This document shows positions 1 to 10,039 of a DNA stretch of 64,000 nucleotides, one piece after another. The stretch's first letter is position 1, and every line of letters begins with the position of its first letter. This DNA is from Asparagopsis taxiformis (Eukaryota; Rhodophyta; Florideophyceae; Bonnemaisoniales; Bonnemaisoniaceae), in the NCBI GenBank assembly GCA_030407315.1, contig JALQPE010002520.1, forward strand, positions 1-64,000, read 5' to 3'. A model generated the notes under the pieces. That model saw only the letters and a program-made list of their open reading frames with translations. It was not told the DNA's origin and ran no database searches. The translations under genes and the position numbers were made by a program.

Positions 1-9
1 TTGTGGCCG

Positions 10-22
10 CACTACGGTGTTG
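10..22 (+). repeat. Left terminal inverted repeat of copy 1
   Basis: The sequence is CACTACGGTGTTG and matches the reverse complement at 14477-14489 over all 13 bases. After it the two ends diverge: the left continues AAAAGGGGG and the right continues GGAATG. This asymmetry identifies left-type and right-type ends in the other copies. Confidence 0.85.
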
Positions 23-370
23 AAAAGGGGGCCTCAGACAGTACTGCGAGACAGTGATTTTTACTGTCTGAGACAGTAAAAATCACTATGCGGCAAATGA
101 AAATTAATGCCACACTTGGAGACAGTGATTTGCACTGTCTGGCAGACAGTACGGAACACTGTCTGCAGACAGTAAAAAACACTGTCTCACAGTACTGTCT
201 GAGGCAGTGAATGGAGACAGTAAAAATTAATGATTTATTCAATAGTTGGATATGATGTAATTTACTGTACTGGGCAGTGTTGGCGGATAGTGTTTTGTAT
301 TGGCCAAGGCAACATGGCCGGATAGTGAAATACGCTGCCTGGGACAATAGATGGAACCAACACGGTGCAC
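23..370 (+). repeat. Subterminal GACAGT/ACTGTC motif array
   Basis: Dense direct and inverted copies of a short motif (GACAGT, with ACTGTC on the other strand) are often paired as small hairpins such as GACAGTAAAAATCACTGTC-like arms. In characterised CACTA elements, subterminal motifs of this kind are binding sites for element-encoded proteins. That role here is inferred. The same array lies inside the ends of copies 2 and 3. Confidence 0.7.
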
Positions 371-375
371 TGTCC

Positions 376-677
376 TGGGCAGTACCTGGAGACAGTGATT
401 TTCACTGTCCTGGGCAGTACCTGGAGACAGTGATTTTCACTGTCCTGGGCAGTACCTGGAGACAGTGATTTTCACTGTCCTGGGCAGTACCTGTAGACAG
501 TATTTCGTGCTGCCCTGGGCAGTACCTGTAGACAGTACTTTGTGCTGCCCTGGGCAGCACCTGTAGACAGTACTTTGTGCTGCCCTGGGCAGCACCTGGA
601 GATAGTACTTTGTGCTGTCCTGGGCAGCACCTGGAGACAGTATTTCGTGCTGCCCTGGGTAGCACCTGGAGACAGTA
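376..677. repeat. 35-bp minisatellite in the left arm of copy 1
   Basis: Eight full units and one partial unit repeat every 35 bp. Each starts TGGGCAGYACCTG and contains GACAGT and a second ACTGTCC-like half. Copy 2 has ten full units and copy 3 has twelve. The unit is not a multiple of three, so it leaves long open frames in every register that are not genes. Confidence 0.9.
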
Positions 678-2400
678 AAAGTAGTGTCCTGATATAGTAA
701 AATTCGGTGTCTGGGAGTGGTGGATGAGATGGAGCGTCACGCTGTCGTGGGCATCTTTCTGGGGTAGAGGAAGGCAGTTCTAGCGCTATGAGGATGGGGC
801 ATGGACGGTATTCATATGGGAATGGACAGAATAGTACGGCTAGGAATTTTTATTTCGTAGTGACTATGAGCTAGCGAGAGGTATACGCGGTAGGATAGGT
901 AGCAATCTAAGAGGGTGCGATATGGGAAGCTTCACTCTGGATTTGTTTATTTGCGCAGGCTACATTGAGAATAAACAATCCCTATGTTAAAAATGCTACT
1001 ACAACTAACACTATTCCGACGAGTAAAACTAAAACTACTAGAAAAGTCTAGAAATCTATCAACTGATTGAGCTGCATGAATAAGCTAGGAAATGAAGAGA
1101 AGAAGAAAAAATGATGTATAGAAAGGAAACAAGTTAGTGACGTTGAATTGGAGAGGGAAATTGATGGTGATTAGGAGACTAACGTACCTTAACAAATACC
1201 ATTGCATCCCAAATTGAGATATGTACTCACAGGCAGAAAAGAAAATTAGTGGAGAAGTGGTAAGAGAGAAAGATAAATGAAAGTAGAAGTGGAACACTCA
1301 CCGACTGGAAACCTGAGAAAGAGAAAACGAATAGAAAACTGGGTTAGTGGCGTGAGTTGTGGAAACGTACCATCATGGTTCATATCCGTCGGAGACAAAG
1401 CAACAACTTTGGCCTTGGAAGCCGTATTGATGATCTAAAACTTACGCTTTGGAAGCAGTTTAGATGATCTATACGGCTTCCACGGCCAGGGTTGTTGCTT
1501 TGTTTCCGACGGATATGAAGATGGAAACAGGGATTTCCAGAATCTTTCGTTTAAGTAGTACTCTACGGGCGGAAATGACGTGTAGGAGAACAATAGAGGG
1601 ATGAGTTTGAAACGGAGCGGTGCGATGGGAGGCCCAGAAAAACGATACCTAGGCTGCGAATTACGCTTGGAAGCACATGATCTGGCAGAGGAGGCGCACA
1701 TTATCGTATCTTCTACCGCCTTTTATTGTCTAGAATGACGTCATCACTACAGAAATATAGGAAAAACACTAGCATATGGGGCCTACAGGACAGGCGGAGG
1801 TGAAGAGTAAGAAAAATGGCGCACTTTCCTGGACGAGGAGTCCGCGCTTCCAGTGATGATGTGGATGGTATATATCGATAACGTCATTGTATGCTCCGAG
1901 TACACTTGGCAGGCAGTCAAAGCGGGCCACGTGGATGGTGGCGGTTAGGAAACAGCAGTGTCGAAGAATTTTTATAATTTTCATGTTTCAAGCGAGCAGT
2001 GAGTCTGCATTGCAATATAAAAATGTATCCTAATTTAAGATATCACACCGAGTACGATTCAACGAGACATCGTGTTTTCACCTTGTGAATAGGGCCGAGA
2101 ATATGGTAGAGTATACGAGTAGGAACTACGTGCATGAGAAAATCAGATTCAGTATTAGTGCTTAGAGCATCACTGCGTAACAAACGGAAGTGGATACGTC
2201 TTGGCCAGGATGGTGTTTAGGGAATGCGATACAAGATAGCAAAACGATATTGAGTAGGTCGAGCCCGGATGAAATAGCAATCATTGTGCATAAAGTAATG
2301 AGCATAGGACAAATCATTGTGGTGAAACAGTTCATTGGATCGAATGAAAGCCAGGAAAGGTTTCTTAATGGTTGAATTTAGTGGCGGAGAAATATAATTC
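678..2400. other. Non-coding left-arm segment, conserved in all three copies
   Basis: I see no gene here. The segment is collinear and highly similar to 24958-26630 of copy 3 and to the inverted segment 57710-59431 of copy 2. In copy 3 it leads to the transposase start, so it may contain the element promoter or 5' untranslated region. In copy 1 similarity to copy 3 breaks near 2375, at the edge of the deletion that removed the transposase. Confidence 0.6.
1381..1517. repeat. Imperfect inverted repeat (hairpin) in the left arm
   Basis: Arms of about 55 bp start CATATCCGTCGGAGACAAAG and end with the complementary CGGATATG. They surround a short loop containing a second, offset GGAAGC repeat. 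The equivalent place in copy 3 (25665-25767) is a nearly perfect 103-bp palindrome, so the copies differ at its centre. Confidence 0.8.
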
Positions 2401-2983
2401 TGCACTATAGCGGAGAAGTAGCGGAAAAGAGTAAATCTCCTTCAGCAAGCGAGACATGCATCAATATTGCCCAGTATAGTTCGTCTGAAGTGCAAGTTGA
2501 ACCTCGCAAAGTGAATATCAGAGGTCGTTGGCTAGTGGTTGAAGAAGTCTGCAACGATGGAGCAATTCTTGAAAACGGATTTGGCTGCAGAAAACTATTC
2601 CGAACAGGCCAGAGTTCGTGCAGTTCTCTTCGACGGAGAATCTGGCTGGGTGTACGGTGAAATTTTTGTTCAACGGATCGTTTAGGGGTGCTCCGGACGT
2701 CCAAAATTGTGTCAACCTCGAGATGACGGCGTACTACACTTGTAGCCGTTGGTGGGCCGGGCTGAAACCGAACTCGGTTGGTACCATTGGGCAGGAATGG
2801 ATTGCTGGTTTGTTGGAAATCTTCGGGTACGTGAAGGAGGTGGCCGAGTATTGGAACGTTTCGGATGTGTTGAGGATGCTGGATGGCTCCATTCCCAGCG
2901 TGGGTGACCCGAGCAAGAGCTTCGACATTCACTCACGCGTTGTCGAAGTTTTTGCGCTGATGGTGCCCAAGAAGGGGTTCTGA
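2401..2983 (+). pseudogene. Broken ParB-like gene, copy 1
   Basis: The first part encodes a peptide like the start of the intact ParB-like protein at 31793 (AQYSSSEVQVEPRKV against AQYSSSKVQVDPRKV). It then jumps, without the DGSHR core, to a segment matching the far end of the same protein (SATMEQFLKTDLAAEN). The open frame from 2618 to 2983 matches its helical C-terminal region a second time, around EMTAYYT and EWIAGLLEIFGY, so two ParB-family tails seem to have been joined. The catalytic-type ParB core has been lost by internal deletion and several frames are needed. It is a relic rather than a working gene. Its order, ParB remnant then dioxygenase remnant, matches the autonomous copy. Confidence 0.7.
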
Positions 2984-3117
2984 GCGGACTTACATCCCAA
3001 GGAAGGCCCTCCCAATGGCTCCAAGTTTGAGAACATCTTTCCCAATCGGAAGTCTATGTTTTGAAAGGACGCCAGGAAAATGCTCCTGCGCGTAACTGGC
3101 TACCGCGACATGTAAAT

Positions 3118-4737
3118 GCGGAAACAATTTTACGTGGTGGACCCACACATCCCACATGCTGCGCTCCCAGTCACATGTGGTCATGATTCCGCCATCCCTT
3201 CCCCTTCCCCTTCCATTTCCCTGACCATCCCTTCATCCTCCATTCCTTTGCCTTTGAAGAATCCAATTTAGGTAGTACCACCTCAATTAGATTCTTCCAG
3301 CTATTCCGAGGCTGCCTCTGTTTCTGCCACTACCCCTGTCGTGTCTGCATCGTCCGGAGTGGAAACTTCTGGGAAAGTGATGCCCAAAAGGAGTACCTGC
3401 CTGAAAGAGAGTCGTTCCGGTCGTGGTGGAACAGCGACGGCGGGTGGTGCGAGCCCTGTTCAGGTCGTCGAGCTGGAGAGCGCACCCAAGGATGCGGGTA
3501 AAAGCTCCATCCTTGGGAAGCGCAACTGGGAAACCGCTTCTGCGACGCCCGAGCCCTCTACCAAATTTGGTACTTTTAAAAGAGGAAGCTCAGTGAGACT
3601 TCATCAAAGTCGTCGTCAAAGAAATCCAAGTCGGCTTCCAGAGGACGTTCTCGGGAGCCGATTCTCCAGTTCGACGACGCCCATGAAAATCCTATTCCCG
3701 ACAGTATCGTCGATGAGAATGTGGCCGCCGTTCTCCCCAGCGCAATTGCGTCTGGTAGCCCGATGAAGTACTACATGGAAATTACGACGGTAGAGACGGT
3801 GCGGGCGGAAATAAAGGCGGCAGCATTCCTGGCAGCTGCATCGCCAGGTGCTGAGGACTCGGTGGTGGAATAGTACTTTGCGGTGAAGCGGCGTTGCTGG
3901 ACAACATGGGGGTGGTTGTTGTGGAAGGCCTCTTGCAGTCGTCCACGGCTGGTAGCGCGACGCATGACCTCTTCAGTCACTTTTCTCGACAGTTCCAGCT
4001 GGTTGAGGAGGTTGAAAAGCCACAGAAACCCTCCCAGCAGTCTGATTCTGATTATGAAGACAGGAAACCACAGGACGAGCCCCCAGATTTCGCCAAGCCC
4101 GGTTTTGATCCTTCGCCGTGGCATTTCATCCACAACGTGGGTGCTGCGAAGGACCGCATAGATGGTGGTCGTGGGCGACTCCCCCTGCCGCGGTGTGAAT
4201 TGTGCGACAAGCTGGAGGAGGGGAATTTGGATATGTACAGGAACAAGTTGGTGGCAGAGCTTGCTCTTGGTGTTTGTGCGGATTTCTTGAAGTTGGGAAT
4301 GGAGGGTGAGGATCCTGTCTTTTTCCCGAAGACAGGATTACGGCTGCTTCTTAAAACAGATGGGGCTGCGGACCAGGATGGGCACACGGACTTCTGAGTA
4401 TCCCAATTTTGAGGAGTCGGACCTACCCAATCCCCATCCTATTTCATGATGTCGAGCGGATCCGATGGGTTCTTTATAGTAGCTGCACCTTATAGTCATG
4501 TATGCCTGGTCCATACGGACGCCGACATGTGGAAGGTTCCCGTTAACCACTTTTATGTGCCACCCTATTCCGTCTTAGTTGATCGCGGTGACCTTTACCA
4601 TTACGGGGTCGGCTTCAGGTGAGGAGATCTTCCTGTGGGAGCAGAATTTAGTCTATGGTCTGCCCACGCGCGGCCACATCTACTTGAAGACTGAGAAGGA
4701 CGTCCTCACGGACCACATCCACACCGTCGAATATTAA
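3118..4737 (+). pseudogene. Broken 2OG-Fe(II) dioxygenase-like gene, copy 1
   Basis: A Ser/Lys-rich region (from about 3341) is followed by a domain homologous to the intact protein at 33099-34898: GVVVVEGLLQSS, MYRNKLVAELALGVCADFLKLG, FPKTGLRLLL and GHTD with the likely metal-binding HxD. A stop follows HTDF at 4397. The rest of the domain, including SDGFFIVAAPYSHVC and YVPPYSVLV, is readable downstream in another frame. Compared with copy 2, copy 1 carries a 14-bp fold-back insertion near 3566 that breaks the basic TKKRKLSE segment, and a further frame change near 3870. Both copies share the stop after HTD. The gene is dead here, but the ParB-dioxygenase pairing persists. Confidence 0.7.
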
Positions 4738-5099
4738 AAGTATGACAGGAGCAATAGATAGCATACGAGAAGTATTAAAACCTATGCTATTGTTCCCTGC
4801 TATGAAGTTCTGTCTTTCTCATCTCAACATTATTCGCTTAGCCCACCTTTCTATTTTCATCTATACATCTGACCTTCATGTCATAGTTTAGTGCTACTAA
4901 GCCTATTGATTGCTACATTTTTGTATTAGTCTACAACTTTACATGATTTCACTAGCTAGACCGTAGGGGGGACTAGTTTTAGACCTTGACAACCCGTGAG
5001 GTTCGACTATAAGAGACGTTGCTGAGATAACACATGACACAGAATGCTCCTGGAAGCCACTCACAGCCGTACAAACGTTCTGCTGAGCCATGTTCCTGA
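4738..5099. other. AT-rich spacer, no gene seen
   Basis: This separates the dioxygenase relic from the first palindrome-bearing macro-repeat. I see no coding potential or clear repeat beyond an exact inverted counterpart in copy 2. Confidence 0.5.
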
Positions 5100-5186
5100 C
5101 TTCCCAATTCCTTGCTCACCCTTCCCTAGGTGGGAGGGGGACGGAACTCTCAGCCCCTTACAGCGGAAGCCGTTTACCGGGGATTC

Positions 5187-5590
5187 TTACAGCAAAGTCA
5201 TCGTTACGATGACTTTGCTGTAAGAAAGCGTTTCCATTACAGTGGCCAAGAATTTTTTCACCGGGTAAAAAAATCATGGCAGCTGTAATGATTTATTTTC
5301 TTACAGCAAAGTCATCGTAACGATGACTTTGCTGTAAGGAAACGTTTCCATTGCAGTGGCCAAAGAAATTTTACCGGGTAAAAAATCAGCAAGAATTTTT
5401 ACCGGGTGAAAAATCGTGGCTGCTGTAATGATTTATTTTCTTACAGCAAAGTCATCGTTACGATGACTTTGCTGTAAGAAAGCGTTTCAATTACAGTGGC
5501 CAAGAATTTTTTTACCGGGTAAAAAATCATGGCTGCTGTAATGATTTATTTTCTTACAGCAAAGTCATCGTAACGATGACTTTGCTGTAA
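5187..5590. repeat. Cluster of four 37-bp palindromes
   Basis: Four copies of TTACAGCAAAGTCATCG plus its reverse complement, with a single central T or A, start near 5187, 5301, 5441 and 5554. They alternate with a second palindrome built on TTTTTTACCCGGTAAAAAA and flanked by ATTACAG/CTGTAAT. The central base alternates between copies, so neighbours are inverted relative to each other. Confidence 0.9.
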
Positions 5591-6451
5591 GCATCCCTGG
5601 TAAATTGCTTCCGCTGTAAGCGGCAGGGACTTCCGTCCTTTTCCGACCTAGGGAAGGGTGAGGAAGGAATTATGAAGTCAGGAAACAGGGTATAGGAATG
5701 GTATGGACGGCTGTAGGCGGCATTAGGTAACACATTGTGTTGTTTACACCCGGTTTGAGCTGGGTGTTGTGTCTAGTATGGTTGGAGGAGTGTACGAAAT
5801 TTCTACCACGTGGTCGGAAATGGTTCAATTTTCTCACGACAGAGATTCTGACTTTCGAAATTCAAACTCGTTAAAGTGGGCTGGAGTTGGTGTGAACACC
5901 TCCAGGACCTCTGGGAAGGATCTGGTAACACATGTCCTGTGACTGCACGCGGTTATCCTCTCTGAAATCAACCATAGATTATCGGAGGGCAAAATCTACT
6001 CTTGGTGCCTTGTGGCACATTGACAATACAAAACCGTCTGTTTCCAGTTTTTATATACTTTACTCTCGAGTAGATAGGATTTCAGCTGTCCAAGTAAAGA
6101 ATGGGCCATATAAATGTTTCATTTCAACACAAGCATTGTGCAATTCAACCTCTTCCAGGTCCAAAAACTTGTCCAGAGTACACTTCCAGGCCATCGCCTG
6201 GGAGCGTACTCTGGACAATTTTTTGGACTAAGTGCACTTTCAAGTGCATGCACTTGGAGGCATCCAGTCCAAATCTACGTCGTTCCGACAAAGTTGAATT
6301 TTGGCCATGGCCGAAATTCATCATATCTGCAGTTGTGAGAATCTGATGACCAAAAATCGATGCATTCTGCCAGCCCTAATGCGCAAGCCAGAAGCTTTAC
6401 GGACAGATAAAACACCTTTCTGTACTCCCCAGAGCCACTCCAGCCCTTATA

Positions 6452-6520
6452 CACTACGGTGTTGAAAAGGGGCCTCAGACAGTACGGTGAGACAGTGCTT
6501 TTTACTGCCTCACTGTACAA
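6452..6520 (+). repeat. Internal fragment of a CACTA left end
   Basis: The sequence CACTACGGTGTTGAAAAGGGG and about 50 bp of GACAGT-type subterminal DNA appear inside the left arm, with no partner right end. The mirror copy lies at 53603-53671. It is a piece of a terminus duplicated into the macro-repeat before copies 1 and 2 separated, not a separate element. Confidence 0.75.
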
Positions 6521-6784
6521 TGATCTCCAGGAAGTAGGATATTCTCTAAGCCTAGCACGGGACAGAAAGATTGAAGCGTAGGCATGCAGAAGTATAGAGG
6601 CAATAGTATGTGTAGACTATGGCAGTGGTAGAAAAGTATTTCATGCACGAAAAGGACTGGTAGAGTGGCACTAGAGAAGTGATGCTTAGCAGGAAGGGAT
6701 GTGGAGATGATGAAGGAGGACAACAGACATGAGATCGAGGGTTGAGACCAACGGCTTACAGACGGAGCAGTTTACCAGGGATGT

Positions 6785-8002
6785 TTACAGCAAAGTCATC
6801 GTTACGATGACTTTGCTGTAAGAAAACAATTCATTACAGTAGCCATGATTTTTTTACCGGGTAAAAAATTCCTGGCCACTGTAATGAAAACGTTTTCTTA
6901 CAGCAAAGTCATCGTAACGATGACTTTGCTGTAAGCATCCCTGGTAAACTGCCTCAGCTGTAAGCGGCTGGGAGCTTGGTCCCTCCCTCACCTTGGGAAG
7001 GGTGAGCAAGGAATTGTGAAGCCGTAAAACATGGCAGAGGGATGGTTTGGACGGCTGTTAGCGGTGTTGGGGAGCACTCTGCGTCGTGCTAACCCAGTCT
7101 GGGCTGGGTGCCCTGCCTGGTACGGCGGGAGGAGTGCACAAAATTTCAAACACAATTTCCTCAAGAGTGAAATTCTGATTGTCGAAACTCAACCTCCCTA
7201 AAATGAACTAGAGCTGGCATGAGCACCTCCAGGACGTCTGGAAAGGTACTGACAGCACATTTTCGGAGCATTGGCGCAGCTGTTCTCTCTGAGATCAAGC
7301 ATAGAGTATCCGTGGCCAGATTCTATTCCTGGTGCCGTGTGGCACAGTGACCACACCAAATCGCCCTTTTTAGCAGACTGTAGATTTGAGTTACTAGGAA
7401 TCTAGCTGCCTTCAATACGAACATAGTTGGTAAGTAGGCTAGCCTAGGATTGTAGGAAAATCAGGAAGGATGGGAGGGTAGGTATGCAGCAACATGAAGG
7501 GGATAGTATGAGTAGATTATGGCGGTGGTAGAGAAGGATTGCACTCACTGAAGGGTCGGCTGGAGTGACACCGGAGTCGACATAGAAGGGAGGTTGGGAT
7601 AGGCTGGGATGAAGGAAGACAAGAGACATGAGAGAGAGGGTGAAGCCAGACCGCTTACAGCTGAGGCAGTTTACCGCGGGTGCTGACAGCAAAGTCATCG
7701 TTACGATGACTTTGCTGTAAGAAAAGAAAACATTACAGCAGGCACGTTTTTTTACCCGGTAAAAAAATTCTTGGTGATTTTTTACCCGGTAAAAATTCTT
7801 CGCCTACTGTAATGTTTCCTTTTCTTACAGCAAAGTCATCGTTACGATGACTTTGCTGTAAGAAAACGTTTCATTACAGTAGCCACGATTTTTTACCCGG
7901 TAAAAAAATTCTTGGTGATTTTTTCACCCGGTAAAATCCTTCGCCCACTGTAATGTTTTCTTTTCTTACAGCAAAGTCATCGTAACGATGACTTTGCTGT
8001 AA
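6785..8002. repeat. Further 37-bp palindromes in two clusters
   Basis: Two copies lie at about 6785 and 6898, and three at about 7684, 7825 and 7966; the one at 7684 begins TGACAGC instead of TTACAGC. The same TTTTACCCGGTAAAA spacer palindrome separates them. Each cluster is itself bounded by inverted GTTTACCAGGGATG/CATCCCTGGTAAAC, giving nested palindromes. Confidence 0.85.
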
Positions 8003-8879
8003 GCATCCCTGGTAAACTGCCTCAGCTGTAAGCGGCTGGGAGCTTGGTCCCTCTCTCACTTTGGGAAGGGTGAGATAGGAATTTTGAAGTCGGGAACATT
8101 GTGGAAGGATGGTTTCGACGGCTTCGGGCGGCTTTGAAGAGCAATCTGTGTCTTGTTCACCCGGGCTGAACTACCTAAAAAGTTCAGTATTGGGAGATCA
8201 GCACGGTAAATTTCGACCACCATTTTCTCACGACAGAGATTCTGGCGGTCGAAATTCAAACTCGTTAAAATGGACTAGAGTTGGTGTGAACACCTCCAGG
8301 ACCTCTGGAAAGGTACTACCTGCACATTTTCCGAGGCTACAAGAAGCCGGTCTCTCCAATATCAAGCATAGATTATCGGTGCGCAAAATCTACTCCTGGT
8401 GCTGTGTAGCACATTGACTATACAAAACCGTCCGTTTTCCGTTATAATAAACTATACTCTCAAGTAGGTAGGAATCTAGATATTCACCTTACATCGATGG
8501 TTATGAAGTAGGTTAGCCTAGGACTGAAGGACAGAAGGTAAAGGATAGGATGGTAGGCATGGGGTAAAATGAATGTGGTGGTATGAGTAGAATACGGAAG
8601 TGGTAGACAGGTATTTAATGCACAGGAGGGGCGTGTGAAGTGACACCAGAGGCGCGGTGCGTCACAGGAAGGAAGACTGGAATGATGAAGGAGAACTAGA
8701 GGCATGAGAGATAGGTTGTTGAGGCATGCTTCTAGCTCTATTATATAACTACATTGCTCCTCTATAGGCTACGCAATCCATTCCAGCAGTTCTAGTTAAA
8801 AATGGACTATATGAATGTTTCATTTCAATATCAGCATTGTGCAGTTGAGCCTCTTCAAGGTCCGAAAACTTGTCCAGAG

Positions 8880-9440
8880 TACGCTTCCAGGCCACTTGAA
8901 GGCATCCAGAACACTTGCACTTCGTTCTTGCAAAGTTCAATTTTGGCTATCACATCTCCAGTTGTGGGAGTCTGGTGACCAAAAGTCGATGCATTCTGGA
9001 ATCCCTACCACGCAATTCAACAGCTTTACGGACACATAAAACACTTTTCCGTACTCCCTAGAGCCACTCCAGCCCTTACGGATCACTTACACTTCGTTCC
9101 GACAAAGTTCAATTTTGGCCATCACATCTTCAGTTGTGGGAATCTGGTGACCAAAACTCGATGCATTCTGTCAGCCCTAATGCGCAAGCCAGCAGCTTTA
9201 CGAACTCATAGAACACTTTTCCGTACTCCCTAGACCCACTCCAACCCTTACAGACCACTTGCACATCATTCGGACAAAGTTCCATTTTGACCATCACATC
9301 TCCAGTTGTGAGAATCTGATGACCAAAAATCGATGAATTATACCAACCCTTCCACGCAAGCGAGAAAGCTTGAGTGCAATTAAAACAAGTTTTAGTACTC
9401 CCTAGAACCACCCCAACCGTTTCAGACCACTTTGCAGCCT
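8880..9440. repeat. About 175-bp tandem repeat, copy 1
   Basis: Three to four degenerate units carry CCACTCCAGCCCTTA, GACAAAGTTCAATTTTGGCC and CAGTTGTGGGAATCTGGTGACC. Copy 2 has one additional unit, shown by a 172-bp shift in the alignment of the two arms. A single related unit sits at about 6270-6450. Confidence 0.75.
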
Positions 9441-9536
9441 TTTTCGCGAGGTCCGAAATCGTCTCCTTCTTCTTCCCGAGTGAGAAACATCAGTCCCTCT
9501 CATATGCTTACAGAGAAGTTGGTTTACCATGGTTTC

Positions 9537-9818
9537 TTACAGCAAAGTCATCGTAACGATGACTTTGCTGTAATGTTTTGTTTTCTTACAGCAAAGTCAT
9601 CGTTACGATGACTTTGCTGTAATGTTTTGTTTTCTTACAGCAAAGTCATCGTTACGATGACTTTGCTGTAATGTTTTGTTTTCTTACAGCAAAGTCATCG
9701 TTACGATGACTTTGCTGTAATGTTTTGTTTTCTTACAGCAAAGTCATCGTTACGATGACTTTGCTGTAATGTTTTGTTTTCTTACAGCAAAGTCATCGTT
9801 ACGATGACTTTGCTGTAA
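9537..9818. repeat. Six 37-bp palindromes in perfect 49-bp register, copy 1
   Basis: Palindromes start at 9537, 9586, 9635, 9684, 9733 and 9782. Each is separated by the same 12-bp spacer TGTTTTGTTTTC. A fixed 49-bp period of identical palindromes looks like an iteron array. Copy 2 also keeps six units, though the spacer differs slightly. Confidence 0.9.
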
Positions 9819-10039
9819 GCAACCGGGGTAAACTGCCTTTGCTGTAAGAAAACTGAATAGCAGTTCCGACAGCTTGTCCTGAGAAAGCAAATCCGCCTTA
9901 ACGATGACTTTGCTGTAAGAAAACACAGTAATTACAGTTCCGACAGCTTGTCCTGAAAACCCGTCCTCCCACATAAGTTTATATTCTGTTACCTACCCTA
10001 GAGCTCTAATGACGTGCCCAGTCCCAAGTTTCGTACCTG

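Larger units (their letters stand above)
5100..8740. repeat. Tandem macro-repeats with palindrome clusters, copy 1
   Basis: Three related units of roughly 0.9-1.6 kb start near 5100, 6745 and 7640. Each has a palindrome cluster bordered by inverted sequences such as GGTAAACTGCCTCAGCTGTA. A conserved tract follows with GGTGTGAACACCTCCAGGAC-like sequence, then a tract ending in a GATGAAGGA-like motif. Similar units occur in copy 3 at 35107-36160 and inverted in copy 2. None contains a convincing gene. The units may be regulatory or structural parts of the element, or nested miniature elements that spread with it. Confidence 0.7.

Noticed and set aside
402..740. Long frames of repetitive protein in the minisatellite (also at 24612-25020 and 59369-59917)
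   Set aside because: The 35-bp unit keeps several frames open at once and the predicted proteins just restate the repeat; nothing indicates translation.
6452..6520. A separate nested CACTA element starting here
   Set aside because: No right end in matching orientation follows, and the homologous fragment in copy 2 is equally short. It is a duplicated piece of terminus.
9537..9818. CRISPR-like array
   Set aside because: Repeats of 37 bp alternate with 12-bp spacers, but the spacers are identical and the repeats are full palindromes; there are no cas genes and the context is eukaryotic.
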